From Paragonimus westermani (taxonomy: Eukaryota > Platyhelminthes > Trematoda > Plagiorchiida > Troglotrematidae), in assembly GCA_008508345.1 (NCBI GenBank), contig QNGE01000830.1, forward strand, positions 42,741 through 106,740: a stretch of 64,000 nucleotides of DNA. Direction: 5' to 3'. A program made the translations under genes and the position numbers. The notes under the pieces are model-generated. The model was not told the DNA's origin. It searched no databases and worked only from the letters and a program-made list of their open reading frames with translations. This document shows positions 46,301 through 55,770 of this stretch, piece by piece (within the stretch, counting starts at the first letter, position 1; every line of letters begins with the position of its first letter).

Positions 46301-49300
46301 CGTGCGCGTGAAATACTGAGTGATTTTTTCGGGCGGTCGTATCATGTCACCGGCCTCTATATTGATGGTCTACTACCTACGGGAAGGACTATACCCAATA
46401 CAGTAGACGCTCTTTCCAAGTTGTCAATAAAAACACAGATATGTGAGATAGCCCTAACGCAGAGGAACACACCTATTGATTTGAACAAACTTGGAGAGAA
46501 TAGTTAGGTCAATGCCAGTTAACACGTAGTACAAATGAGCAGAGGTCATCGACCGCATATCGGCCTTTGGTCAGAATTCTACTTTCGAACAGCTCCGTTA
46601 GTTTATTTCACAACGCCCTCGAATTGCTTGTAGGAGGTTCGGTCAAGTTGCCTTCGAGAGTGACCAAAAAACAGCCGAACCAACTCTTATGTATGGCTCA
46701 CGCAGGCTGGAAGATACCAGTAGACACGTAAGAGCTACAATATATGCAGCAAACGGGCAATGGATGTCGCCTCCTTCTGATGGTTTTCACCTGTGTTAGC
46801 AGGCTCATGAGCTAGAACTCTGCCCTGAATTCCGTTCGATGAATGTCAAGAAGAGGTGGGAACCGTTTGATGGAAGAGAGAATGTTCTGGCTGCCTCAAG
46901 CACTCTCATGTAGGCGAAGCGCAAGGTGCAGCACAGATGAGTGCAGTGGTTGATATAATGACTTGCTACATCTGAAGCCCAATGATCCTAGGGTGACCGC
47001 TTCAGTACATTCGGACTCGTGCAGTGCCATCAGTTGTTCTGACGAGCAGGCACGTCTGAGAGTAATGCCGGCGCATGTGGTAGTTCCCTTCAGGATCTTT
47101 ATGATCTGTCTTTGTGGGCAACAGGTTGGACACTATCTTGATGAAGAAAGACTCTCTGGGACGCACAGATGTCTTCAGTATCGCTTCGATCCTATCTATT
47201 ACGACGATCAACGGGACTGAAACAACAGACTGTACGGATACCCAACTGGAGTTGAAATCCCAAGACGGAGATGAGACGGTTAGTGTCGATAACGCTTACT
47301 CCATCAATGACTTGCCCATGAGGCCCATCACTTCCGTCAAGAAGGAGGCCAATACGTGGGCACACTTGATGGAAGTTCCATTCGGTAGACGTCACCACTC
47401 TTCGGTTGTGACGTGCTCGGAGAGAACTGCGTTCCGTGTCAAAGACTGAGAGGACGTAAGCAGCTGTACGCGATAAGGACTCCATTCGATTGGATGATGT
47501 GCGGACCATTGATTAGTGAATGTCAGGTGAAGGTGCCCGTCAACTGGCTGTCATAGGACGATCTTAAGTTAGTGGACCAGATCCGTGCATTATATGGTAC
47601 TAAGTTCAAGGATTCGGTGGCTTTATCGTTGGTACGGCCGTCCACTTGGGACTCAAACGGTCATTACGAAAAGCCATTTCCTTGGAAATGTGAGCACCTT
47701 TCCTACCAACTACAAAATAGCCCTGAAGCGTTTGTCGCACTTGAAGACGAGATTTGACCGTGATGCTGATATGTCCTCGAAATACGCGAACGTGATGCAA
47801 CATCACACTGAACGTGGATATATTGAAAGGGTCCCTCAAGCTACTCACAACGGTGGTACCTGCCACGTTACCTTGTACTAAACCCTAAGAAACCAAGGAA
47901 GCTCAGAGCGGTTGCTCAATTATTCGGCGAGGTAGCATGGACTCTTTTTTTAAGGGCAAGCTATATCAGGGCTCTGACTTGACTGCCAAATTAGTGAGCG
48001 TACTGCTGCGATTCCGCGTAGAAGAAGTTGTAGTTTCGGCGGATATTGAAGAGATGCTTCTGCAGTTATGCCTCTCCGTTTGCGACCGAGGCAGGTACCG
48101 TTTGTGCGGCGGCCTGACCAAGACCTTGCAAGAAACCCAAGAGAGTGCCAAATGGCTTCTCGTCCCTTCGGCTCTACCTCCTCGCCCTTCTGTGCAAGTT
48201 CTCCATTAGAACTTACCTCTGAGGACTGTGAGTCAGCGTGTGAAAGTTTCACTCGTGAATCAATCCGGACAAAGTTTTGTGTTGATGAATGTCTAGTGTG
48301 GGTTTCCAACGTCGAGACAGGAAAACATTTTTTGACAGAGATGTGACACGCTTGCAAAGAGAGACTTCTGACTGAGGAACTGAGTTTCGGATGTCTGTGA
48401 GGTTTTAGCATCAATATCGATTTTAGAGCTCTCATCGTCCACAGTAGATATTGCAGCCAGATCGCTACCATCACAACGTGCTTTCGGTATCTAATGAGGC
48501 GCCGAAACGGGTGAGTTACTCCTAAGTCTTCAGCTTCCAAACAGAGTAGAGACTAGGAGAGGGATACTATTTTGCACCTCTTCGTTATCCAACCATTCTG
48601 GCTTTGTCTCATCCTGATTACTGTCGGGCAAACACCCGCTTCGACTGCTGTGCAGAAGTGGTATCGGTTGGGATGAATCACTGCACCTAGAAGATCACAA
48701 AAAGTGACAAGCCCAGTTGACAAGCTTACCGACCTTCGAGCCCCAAGCTGGATGCTATTGTAACAGAGCTAACCGAACTGCACATTTCTGTGATGCCTCG
48801 GAAAGGGGTCATGGGGCGGTAGCTTATAGCTGCCTTACCTCAAATGAAGGTGTGAGAAACAGCACACTACTGTCGAGCAAGGCTAGAGTTGCATCATCCA
48901 AAGCGATAACAAACCCACGACTTGAATTAGTCGCAGCAGTCTTGACCATGAGAGTACATGAAATCAGCGGTGGTAACTTGGATCATATGTTCTGATAATG
49001 TTATTTTTGGACTGATTCTATGATTGTCCTCTACTATAAACACAATGTGTTAACTCGGTTTTGCACGTTTGTGGTTAACCATCCTTCTGTGATTCATCAA
49101 TCGTTGACACCCAAACAATGGAGGCACCTGCGGTCTGAAGAAAGTTCAGTTGTTCGAGAAATTTCAACCAGCACAAGAGACTCTAGACGCAATTTTACGC
49201 TCTGTCAGATATTTTGAAATGCTCTATGCGGCCTCAGAGTGCAAGATATTTCTGAAAGACTGTTGTGCTTGCGCAGATTTAATAATGGATAATAATCTTA

Positions 49301-52300
49301 TGGGGGTTGTTGACTGGTTTGTATACTTAGGACGTTGTACTAGCTGAGGCGAGGTATACGGAACGAAACATAGGCTTGTACCTCTAAGGGTAGACCAGTA
49401 TTCGGTAATCTAGAGCGTCCCTGTCCAGAGAAAGAAAACTCCCAGGAGCTTAAGGGTCGCGTATATAAGGCAACAAAGATAACTGTATTACTTTACGATA
49501 GCGAAACTTGTCTGCTCGAGACAGAAAACGTAAACCGTCTCCAGGCATTTGAACACCGAGGTCTTCGTTCGATCGATCGCATCAGGTGGCATCAACGGGT
49601 AACCAACGAAGAAGTTAGGAAGCAGGTATTTGGTAGTGGTTACCAAACGAGTTATTCTATCCGCTCACTGACTTATATGGTTACGTTGTGTACTGAGGGT
49701 GTCAGCTAACTATTGGCTAAGTCAGCATTCTTTGCTGGTGTGGCGGCCGACTGGCGTAAGGTACGAGGTAGACATACGATCTGGCACAGAGAAACAGTCG
49801 TTCGCCAAAGGCCTGGTCAATGTAGACCAGGTTCGCTTCTCGAGCTGGAGACCTAACGACTAACAGAGTTGATAGCTGGAGAATTAACGTGAGGTGGTGA
49901 CCAATCCGGTTCAGTAGAGTGAACGTTTTCGTTGCTTGGTCGAGTGATCTTTGGAGTAAACGCAATTAATTATGCGCGGCAATGAAAGCAGTAAGGAAGA
50001 TGTCTTGCTAGCGACGCCTTACTGTCAATTACAGCTCGATCGTTCGTTTGCAAGGTGTAGGCACCTTCGTGTTGAATGTTTGAAGACAGATAGCTATTGC
50101 AGCAGTTATGTCCCTTTCCAGCCCCTCCTGATTTTTCCTCCTGGCCTGGATTTGCTTTCTTCTTCATGGCTGTATGGCAGTTAAGCATCCGGAAGAACCG
50201 CTGATGCGTTCCTGATGGGAAATACCATCAGACTCTACAAATTATGGTTGTGTGAGTGAAAATGGTTTGCACAAAACTTGCACCTTCGTTGAAGCTTGTG
50301 TAGGCATGAACCACTCGACAGCAACGGGCACGTTTCATCTAAGGCAGTATGTCATTACAAGCATCTACCAACGACTTGACACTCCCTACACCTGTTGACC
50401 ACATCAAGCATGGCATTAACTGACCTATATGACCTGTTGAATTCTTCACGCATAATTCGTACACATCATACTCTGTTGGGTGACCGAAAGCAACTGTCTG
50501 AACAATTAAATTCTTACAAATTAGGGGATATAAACAATGAGACGACAGCGTTGGTAAGTACCGGTGATAACAACGCTGGCAACCAATAACATGTAAAAGC
50601 AGGTTTCCCTCGGGTGATTTCCACTGCTTCCGTATGTGTCCAGGTTTCGCCAAATTGGCCGTCCACCTAGACCAAACAGGCTACGCGATAGATCATACAA
50701 ACTATCTTGAAGGTGATGCAAACGAGAAAAATGTAACCTACCATGGACGTGGAAGGCCAAACGAGGTAAGAGTAGGTCATCAGTGCGGCCAACGGCGAAG
50801 CAGCAGCGAATATCAACAAATGGACACGAATTCGATCGTGTGGGAATCCTTCGTGTATCAAATAACAACACAGACCAAAGGCGGCTGGAACCTAGGTGAG
50901 AATGAAACAGAATGTAAGGAGACATCATTAGATCGCCCTGTAGGGAACAGTAGCAATGAAATACTAGGTAGCCCTAATGTTAATTCATTTGATAGTGGCG
51001 ACCTTCGCAGATCGCGATCATGGATGGTTATGGGGTGCTTAGTGTAGCATATGACAACAAACAATCTGTGATACGAAAGCTGAAAAATTGGCTCCCAATC
51101 AATAGGCTATGCGAGTACTGTGGCGACCAAATCGCAATAACCTGTTAAACAGATTTCGAATTCTGTCTGCATTGAGAGCGTTTGTCGCACTAACAGCGAT
51201 AAATCAGTGACGCTTAACTAGGTTGGATAAAAAAGGAACGAATAAGGTTTCAGCGATGAAAAAAACCTACACACTCAAATCTGATGATTACACAGGAAGG
51301 TGCCTGCACTCTGCGAACAAACCGAAGTTCAACAGGAAACAAAACGGCAGTTGCGGCACAGCCTCCACTGCACTGTCTCATTGATTGCCATTGCTGTGTG
51401 CACAACTAACTTACACGCCAACACTCAGACTACTGTCACTCCTGAAAACTCTATGTACACAGTCTGAGTTGCAAGGACCCTAAACTGTGAAGTAAATGGA
51501 ATCCCCATTAGCTAACCTACTATCGACTGTCCTCCCTTTTCAGCCATAAGTCGTCATTTGTCCATCTGTGAAGAGCATCCAGCACATTCACAAACCTCGC
51601 AAAGCCCTTCTACATAAACAATACAGTGCAACCATCCAGACCGATTATTGTCCAATGTGACAATTTCGAGTAACGAAACTCGAACCCTGACAGAAAAGAA
51701 CACCACAATGCTCTAGAGATTTTATTACCAACAGAGGTCAGCTAAGGAACAACGACTGACTGCTTACTTAGACGCCTGACTCAGGCATGCAGCTGGTGAT
51801 CATAAGCTGACAGCAATAGCTGTGCCGGATTATTTGGCAGCTTAAACGTGAATGGAACAAGGTGAAAGATAAGGCGAACTTCAGGACATCTTGAGACCAG
51901 CGTATTTTCTCACACAAGCTCCAAGCTGCGTTGCAGGCATTTGTATGCCAGAGTTGCACAGTCTGTGAAACAAAATATCAAGTGCGTGTGGGTGCGTGTG
52001 CGAGAGCGATACTTACCTGGATCAGTGGTGCGAACGATGTCTTTATTCAACGGAAATGTTTGTAGAGGAGAGTGAAAGCGGGGAGATGATTGATTGAGTG
52101 ACCTTCAGATGTCGCCCTATACGCATTCACGATTCACTCGTTTGTGAGATACTTTAATGCCAAGTACCAATAATGAACGTTTGACGCATTGTTTTGACAA
52201 CAGCCATGACACAGACAAGAAGGGTTGGTGCAGAAATTACCGTGGGGGGTGCACAGCACAACCATTGTTAACAAATGAAGCGTGGAATAATTGATGGTGG

Positions 52301-54233
52301 TCACCTCCGATTTTCAAATGACTACGAAATGTCTCCCTTTAAATACCTGTCCCCAGACTTTCTTGGAAGCATCGGATAGAACGGGCACAAGAAATCACGT
52401 GATCTTTAAAATCGATTACGTCATCCGGACGAAATTTATTATGAATTCTAAATTCACAAATCTGCCATACTACTCATTAGTAATACAATTTCTATGCTCA
52501 GCAGTGGCGTTGGTGGATTCCAGCGTGAACTGTTTGAGAAATCCTGCCGGGGCAGTCGATCCCCTGAATCATTTGGTGGATTCCATATGAGACAGTGGGA
52601 CGGGTGGGTAACAGAGTCCAAATGTGAAATTTCCGAGCTCCTGGTGTGGCTTCGTAGCTCAGCTGGTAGAGCGCTTGCCGCGTTGAGGCATGCTGTGTCT
52701 GTCGCTGGTTCGAATCCAGCCGAAGCCCTGACTTTTCACAGTTGGGTCTCATCTAAATTCACAAATCTGCCATACTACTCATTAGTAATGAAATTTATTA
52801 TGTCCACATTATCGCCAGTAAAAATGCCCTAAAGCGCCGAATCGACAATCGAAAGAATGACCTTGGCGTGTTCTGCCGGAAGATGTAGCAACTAGAATTG
52901 GAAACTTATTTTCGTGTTCGAGAATAAGAGACAAAGTAGCAAACATTCGAAAGCAGCTACAAAAAGTTCACTTATTTTACTTAGTAGCGTTAAACATCAA
53001 CCAAGACGAGTTTTTGGAGAGCTCGCAAGAATTACTACACAATAGTTAAACCTACATCAAAATCGGATCAGAAGCCTACGTGATATGCATGATTGTTTAG
53101 ACTGGTAATTTTGTGGAAAATCGACAGCGCGAATGATCTACGTGGGACACGTGCGCTTCCAATGGTCTTGCTCAAGGCTGAACAAAACCGTAGGATAGGC
53201 GCAAGCCCACTTGAAAATTGAGATTTCTGGAGTTTCCATAAGAAATTGTAATAATGTAAATAAACCATAAGTCTACTGCGACAGTTAGGTTGGTTGCGTG
53301 ACCTGTGGGTTCAGTACGTAACTGTCCGACAGAAATATATTATGCAACTTTCTTGACTGACATACAGACGCACCGGAAAGTTCGACAGACATCGCCAAGT
53401 TTATGAACCGAGTGGTTGGCACAGGTTAAGCTATCCATACGCGCTTATAACCTAAACTTTCAGTCTAATTTTGATGAAAATTCAAATAATGTGTAGCTAT
53501 TCTTACGGGCTATCTGATAATTTTTCGTGCTGCATATTTAACATCAGTAGCGTTTTTTGACAGATATTACATTATCACTCATTCAAGGGCAAGAAAATGT
53601 GCCTATTATGTATGCCATACTAGCCGACTAAAAACAGTGAGAGGAATCGTTGTCTGAACTTTGTAAGATAGATATGACAAGTTTAGACTGGCAATCATTT
53701 CAAGCGCATACATTAGCCTCTGCTTCTAACAAAAAGGAAATGCCAGTCAAGCTTCTCACCTTGTGAAGAATGATCGCGATAAAAAGAATGAGTTCCAGTT
53801 GAATCTGATCGACTGCAAACGCCGCACCTAGTGCCAGGCCATCCGCAAACGAATGAAATACCAAGCCCAAGGTGGCGGTGGATCGTCGACGTCCACAAAC
53901 ACCAGCATTGGGTACTACGGTTGAACTGCTACTAGTGGATGTACTGTTTTGTCCCGAACAACACCGACTTAGCCGGTTCAACGTTCGAGTCGAACAGGAC
54001 ATACTGAGCAATGGCCTACCTAATTGGTCGACCAGCAACATGAACAAGTACCCGGAAAGCAAACCGACTCCGATGTGTTGATGAACACTTAGAAATGAAA
54101 ATGGGAGAAGAGGATCCGATACAGCCGAAGGGGTGTGCAAGTGTTGTTCTGAGTTACCATTTTTCGAATGAGGCAAATCGATCGACGGTGCGTTTTTCCC
54201 GGGGATGTCGCCCAAAACTGCTGCGCGTTTGAC
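31020..54233 (-). CDS. SLC39A9: ZIP9-type zinc transporter, last three exons (5' part not found)
   Basis: Exons on the minus strand are 54233-53760 (474 nt), 50891-50742 (150 nt) and 31385-31020 (366 nt with TGA). All junctions are GT-AG in phase 0, giving 329 residues of the C-terminal part. Recognisable segments are HQHIGVGLLSGYLFMLLVDQ (TM III), TLGLVFHSFADGLALGAAF (TM IV, metal-binding His and Asp), LFIAIILHK/VPAAFG (TM V, metal-binding His), IRVHLLIFAAASPLAALMTY (TM VI), LSGGTFLYVAASHILPEL (TM VII) and the family-typical end IPLLLSIGHAH (TM VIII). ZIP9 moves zinc into the cytosol from the Golgi or across the plasma membrane. TM I-II exons were not found up to 64000 and probably lie beyond. 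The introns are 2868 and 19356 nt. Two loops are longer than in human ZIP9. Confidence 0.93.
31386..33079. other. SLC39A9 intron sequence, no gene recognised
   Basis: Intronic. A 144-codon frame at 31661-32095 on the plus strand shows no conserved features. No repeats I can name. Confidence 0.5.
33080..33165. repeat. TA dinucleotide minisatellite with a conserved 13-mer
   Basis: Three TA runs are separated by two copies of GGATGCTACAATA (about 33110 and 33137). A reverse-oriented relative, TAGTAGCAT, follows the last run. The period is about 40 nt. Confidence 0.85.
33166..36899. other. SLC39A9 intron sequence, no gene recognised
   Basis: No supported coding segment. A 106-codon minus-strand frame at 33593-33913 and shorter frames lack recognisable motifs. 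Confidence 0.5.
36930..39960 (+). mobile_element. Decayed Ty3/Gypsy retrotransposon, plus strand
   Basis: A possible LTR end lies at 36930-37040. The retroviral-type protease is at about 37390-37620 (CLVGSGAVISL and LGADFLG). The RT is in pieces: FRQHGPRRR near 37755, VVPTPSAADSVDTLQQAGCS near 37870-37930 and KCMPFGLSGTPFTC near 38020. The RT/RNase H connection (LGxxGYYNRLLKAFHSVITPAYERL) is at about 38345-38410. RNase H (MPAELRYSVIEKECLVVVW) is at about 38609-38665, and the integrase zinc-binding domain with CQKFQ is at about 39040-39230. Stops and frameshifts are frequent. Integrase remains may reach about 39960. Confidence 0.8.
38609..38818 (+). pseudogene. RNase H fragment of the plus-strand Gypsy element
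   Basis: MPAELRYSVIEKECLVVVW matches the RNase H segment LSPAExxYSxxEKECLAVVWA of Gypsy polyproteins, and LEKDYELLEWIRTAN follows where TDHxPLxWL is usual. The Asp of the TDH motif is not preserved. Confidence 0.7.
40105..40780 (-). pseudogene. Integrase region of the minus-strand Gypsy element
   Basis: Pieces in three frames: VIVDAYTKWPEV (near 40700), LPETLVTDNRSRFTS (near 40590) and VYHPQLDGQAERFLNTLKQAL (near 40480), matching the D,D,E core of Ty3/Gypsy integrase with both Asp (VDAYTKW, VTDN) and Glu (GQAERF) present. A stop lies near 40514 and a frame change near 40510. Confidence 0.8.
41873..41885. repeat. Target-site duplication, left copy
   Basis: TGATGCCAGACAT; 12 of 13 bases match 43223-43235. 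The two copies bracket the LINE. Confidence 0.75.
41886..43222 (-). mobile_element. 5'-truncated RTE-like LINE inserted in the Gypsy RT
   Basis: Minus-strand order: EEQFSWPQPDHV (about 43210), KRNKAPGPDFLSS, RDWCLSTVILIF, CDNHRGIGLVSVASKLL, EEPAGFRSGRAGGC, VDHIFTLRRILEHRH, VFLDLRAAFDSV (domain A), then 343 N, then GHVLRMPAERLPYRAL and RWLETLSEMAM near the C-terminus. It ends in a 3' tail of ATG/ATT repeats at 41886-41905, typical for RTE elements. It is flanked by a 13-bp target duplication (41873-41885 and 43223-43235, 12/13 identical). One frameshift coincides with a C-run at about 42791-42797. Confidence 0.85.
42298..42640. other. Assembly gap (343 N)
   Basis: Run of N inside the nested LINE. 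The missing piece should hold RT domains B-E, including the catalytic YADD. Confidence 1.
43223..43235. repeat. Target-site duplication, right copy
   Basis: TGATGCGAGACAT; partner of 41873-41885. Confidence 0.75.
44319..45148 (-). pseudogene. Gag region of the minus-strand Gypsy element
   Basis: Two overlapping frames (45148-44864 and 44867-44319) read as one gag protein: an N-terminal Gln/Lys-rich segment, an acidic middle, a helical capsid-like core (FGNESSLFDTHYQYLNL) and a C-terminal CWQCGG zinc-knuckle start. A frameshift lies near 44866. Gag packages element RNA in virus-like particles. Confidence 0.65.
45660..49250 (+). mobile_element. Decayed BEL/Pao LTR retrotransposon, plus strand
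   Basis: Gag: SRKSKRSLDSLQVKSTLL near 45780, LHLPKGYLCFFDRDPVKHWKF near 46100 and REILSDFFGRSYHVTGLYIDGLL near 46310-46370, with a CCHC remnant (CFGCLKHSHVG) near 46890. Protease and linker: 47110-47520, with WAHLMEVPF and YAIRTPFDWMMCGPL, a BEL/Pao signature. RT: NPKKPRKLRAV, LYQGSDLTAKLVSVLLRFR, VSADIEEML and DECLVWVSNVETGKHF at 47880-48350. The RT catalytic YVDDCL site reads VDECL, so it is inactive. RNase H: HFCDASERGHGAVAY and PRLELVAAV at 48790-48940, then a WTDS-like segment and PKQWRHL to about 49130. Many frame breaks. Confidence 0.85.
47570..48350 (+). pseudogene. Reverse transcriptase region of the BEL/Pao element
   Basis: Segments in three frames cover HHTERGYIERVPQ (N-terminal RT), the first catalytic Asp region VSADIEEMLLQL, and the RECQMASRPFGSTSSPFCA block. 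The second motif reads VDECL where BEL/Pao elements have DDC, so the second Asp is replaced by Glu. This, plus frameshifts at about 47880 and 48065, marks it as dead. Confidence 0.8.
49390..49650 (+). mobile_element. LINE ORF2 C-terminal fragment
   Basis: Reads LKGRVYKATKITVLLYDSET, then VNRLQAFEHRGLRSIDRIRWHQRVTNEEVRKQVF. This is the post-RT segment of RTE/CR1-type LINEs (typical LLYGSETW, FDHRCLRSIxRIxWxxRVSN). It is a short orphan piece directly after the BEL/Pao element. Confidence 0.7.
49973..50215 (+). repeat. Interspersed repeat, copy B (SLC39A9 intron)
   Basis: Same ordered blocks as 27925-28185: CAGCTCG, GTTTGCAAGGTGTAG, GATTTGCTTTCTTCTTCATGG and GGCAGTTAAGCAT. Both copies have the same orientation. 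Confidence 0.6.
50742..50891 (-). CDS. SLC39A9: SLC39A9 exon with the end of TM V and TM VI
   Basis: Starts after CACCTAG with GTT and ends ATG/gtaggt. 50 codons in phase 0 from VPAAFGLCCYLIHEGF to YLVWPSTSM. VPAAFG completes the HKxPAAFG zinc-site motif begun in the upstream exon. The exon sits between repeats and was identified by homology plus splice sites. Confidence 0.93.
50892..52440. other. SLC39A9 intron sequence, no gene recognised
   Basis: No supported coding segment or named repeat between the middle SLC39A9 exon and the tRNA-like repeat cluster. Confidence 0.5.
52448..52789 (+). repeat. tRNA-related SINE-like unit flanked by identical 37-nt tails
   Basis: A 37-nt word beginning CTAAATTCACAAATC and ending ATTAGTAAT occurs at 52448-52484 and again, identical, at 52753-52789. 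Between them lies a unit starting near 52582 (ATATGAGACAGTGGGACGGG) that includes the tRNA-like block at 52648-52727. A diverged copy of the same unit lies at 55551-55770. The arrangement is tail, unit, tail, as in a partial tandem array. Confidence 0.7.
52648..52727 (+). other. tRNA-like sequence (probable SINE head or tRNA pseudogene)
   Basis: The 7-bp acceptor stem GGCTTCG/CGAAGCC, D stem GCTC/GAGC and 5-bp T stem GCTGG/CCAGC with loop TTCGAAT are all intact. The A box (TAGCTCAGCTGG) and B box (GGTTCGAATCC) are near consensus. The anticodon arm is irregular (one mismatch, no U33), and a 12-13-nt variable region follows, so no amino acid can be assigned with confidence. Confidence 0.6.
52790..53759. 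other. SLC39A9 intron sequence, no gene recognised
   Basis: No coding or repeat signal I can name. Confidence 0.5.
53760..54233 (-). CDS. SLC39A9: SLC39A9 exon with TM III-V
   Basis: The acceptor is a pyrimidine-rich tract ending ATTACAG just before GTC at 54233. The donor after ILHK is gtgaga at 53759. 158 codons in phase 0: a hydrophilic His/Ser-containing loop, TM III, a Ser-rich linker of about 50 residues, TM IV with HSFADG and the start of TM V. The His of HSFADG and of ILHK are the expected zinc ligands. Confidence 0.92.
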
Positions 54234-55550
54234 CTGTAATGCGAGGAAATGAGGAACGTGCATAAAACAATGGTAAGATGCATCAGCAATTTTGAGGGAT
54301 TTTTTTTAAAAGAAATAAACTGGAAAAGACTAGCAAAAGCGATTATTGTGTGATGATATTCTCGTCTCGTGCAAGTGGTTAGCCATAAACCATACCTCAC
54401 TTGAAATAACTGAGTGGCAACTGCATTGACCACCTGATCCCAAGGCCACCAGGTAAACGTGCACACTCTTACCTAGGTTTGAACCGGGGGTCACTAATCT
54501 CTACGTAGCGTATGATTCGAAAGCTCCACTTCATACTTCCAAAACAGTTGGCTTTAAACCCGGATAAAAGTATTTACAACCAGTGAAGCGTAAAAAAACT
54601 GCTTACAAAAAATGACTCGTTTTGTTTAGAACAAGTAGTCCACATTTTCACCGTTCGTATCGACTTTTCAATTCAATCACGTGAAAAGCCGAATGAAACC
54701 CTATCCCTCTTAAGTGTTTACCCTCTCGTATACTTTATCTCTTGTGTCTGACCGTTAACTGGAACTTGACGCAGATGTTTTTGTTTTATCGCGTCAGATT
54801 GATAGTTGGGAATAGCCAGCTAACTATTCTTGTAGTTTGTTTGAGTGGTGCGTGCACCATCTTTTTAGAATTCAGGTCATTCTAATTGTTTTTCAACCTC
54901 TTAACCGATCAGAAGAACTCTGTTGTACATGAATGTCTTACCATTCATCTTTAGACTGTTCGGTACCAAATTGTAAAACATTTCCCGGGAATGATCCGTC
55001 AATCGAAACTGTTCAGGATATCTACTTATTCACTCTAATAATTTGTTCAAAAGTACCGTGGTATTTTGACCCAGTCTTATTTTGATTAGTTGGGACCGTT
55101 GCTTTATTGCTAAACGTTGCTCAACGTCTTTGTGGAAGAGTGTACGTCATCTACGGCTATCCCTACAAACAGATGTTTGGGCCATTGTACCTTGTCTCTA
55201 GTTTGTGCAACCGTAGTGTTATGTGAGGTCACGATAGAAGGGTTAGCTGAATGAATGCGATAACTTGCTAACCGGACATGCCGAGCGATGAATTAATCTG
55301 TGGTCTGCGCTCGCTGATGTGAATACAGTGTTACCAAAAAGGAAACCACTTTTCGGGGAATGCGTTGAGTAGGTAGGGACAATTCGCCATCAGGAGAGCA
55401 ACAACATAGAACATGAACGATATACAGCGACCAAAATCAATGAGACAATGTTGTACCGCCAAAACAGGCAAATGGGTCTACGCCAATGATGAGCACTGAG
55501 ATATCATCAGCAGTGCCCAGAGTAGATTGCACTAATGTACAATTGGTGCG
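54234..55550. other. Upstream SLC39A9 intron, no gene recognised
   Basis: Begins (on the minus strand) with the acceptor of the TM III-V exon. I looked for the expected TM I-II exons (GTALAVIVPEG-like segment) and did not find them. A B-box-like GGTTCAAACCT on the minus strand near 54478 is isolated. Confidence 0.5.
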
Positions 55551-55770
55551 TCCTATATGAGACGGTGGGATGGCTGGGTAATAGAGTCCAAACGTGAAAT
55601 TTCGAAGCTCTCGGCATGTCTTCATAGCTCGGGTGGTAGGAGGTTTCCCCGTTTGGGCATGCTAATTCTGCTGATCGTTCGACTCCAGCCGAAGCTCACA
55701 TTTTTCGCCATTTGGTTTCTTCTGAATTAATTAGTCTGTGAATCTGCTTACTACTAATCTAGTGTACATC
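55551..55770 (+). repeat. Second, diverged copy of the tRNA-related unit
   Basis: Shares ATATGAGACxGTGGGA, GGGTAAxAGAGTCCAAA, GTGAAATTTC and the tRNA-like block at 55618-55695 (TAGCTCxGxTGGTAG, GTTCGACTCCAGCCGAAGC) with 52582-52740. It is followed by a degenerate form of the 37-nt tail. The acceptor stem is degraded. Confidence 0.65.

Noticed and set aside
52648..52727. Functional tRNA gene
   Set aside because: The anticodon loop lacks U33 and the arm has a mismatch; a second, worse copy sits in the same repeat context, so a tRNA-derived repeat fits better.
54440..54500. tRNA B-box-like GGTTCAAACCT on the minus strand
   Set aside because: No A box or stem structure at the proper distance.
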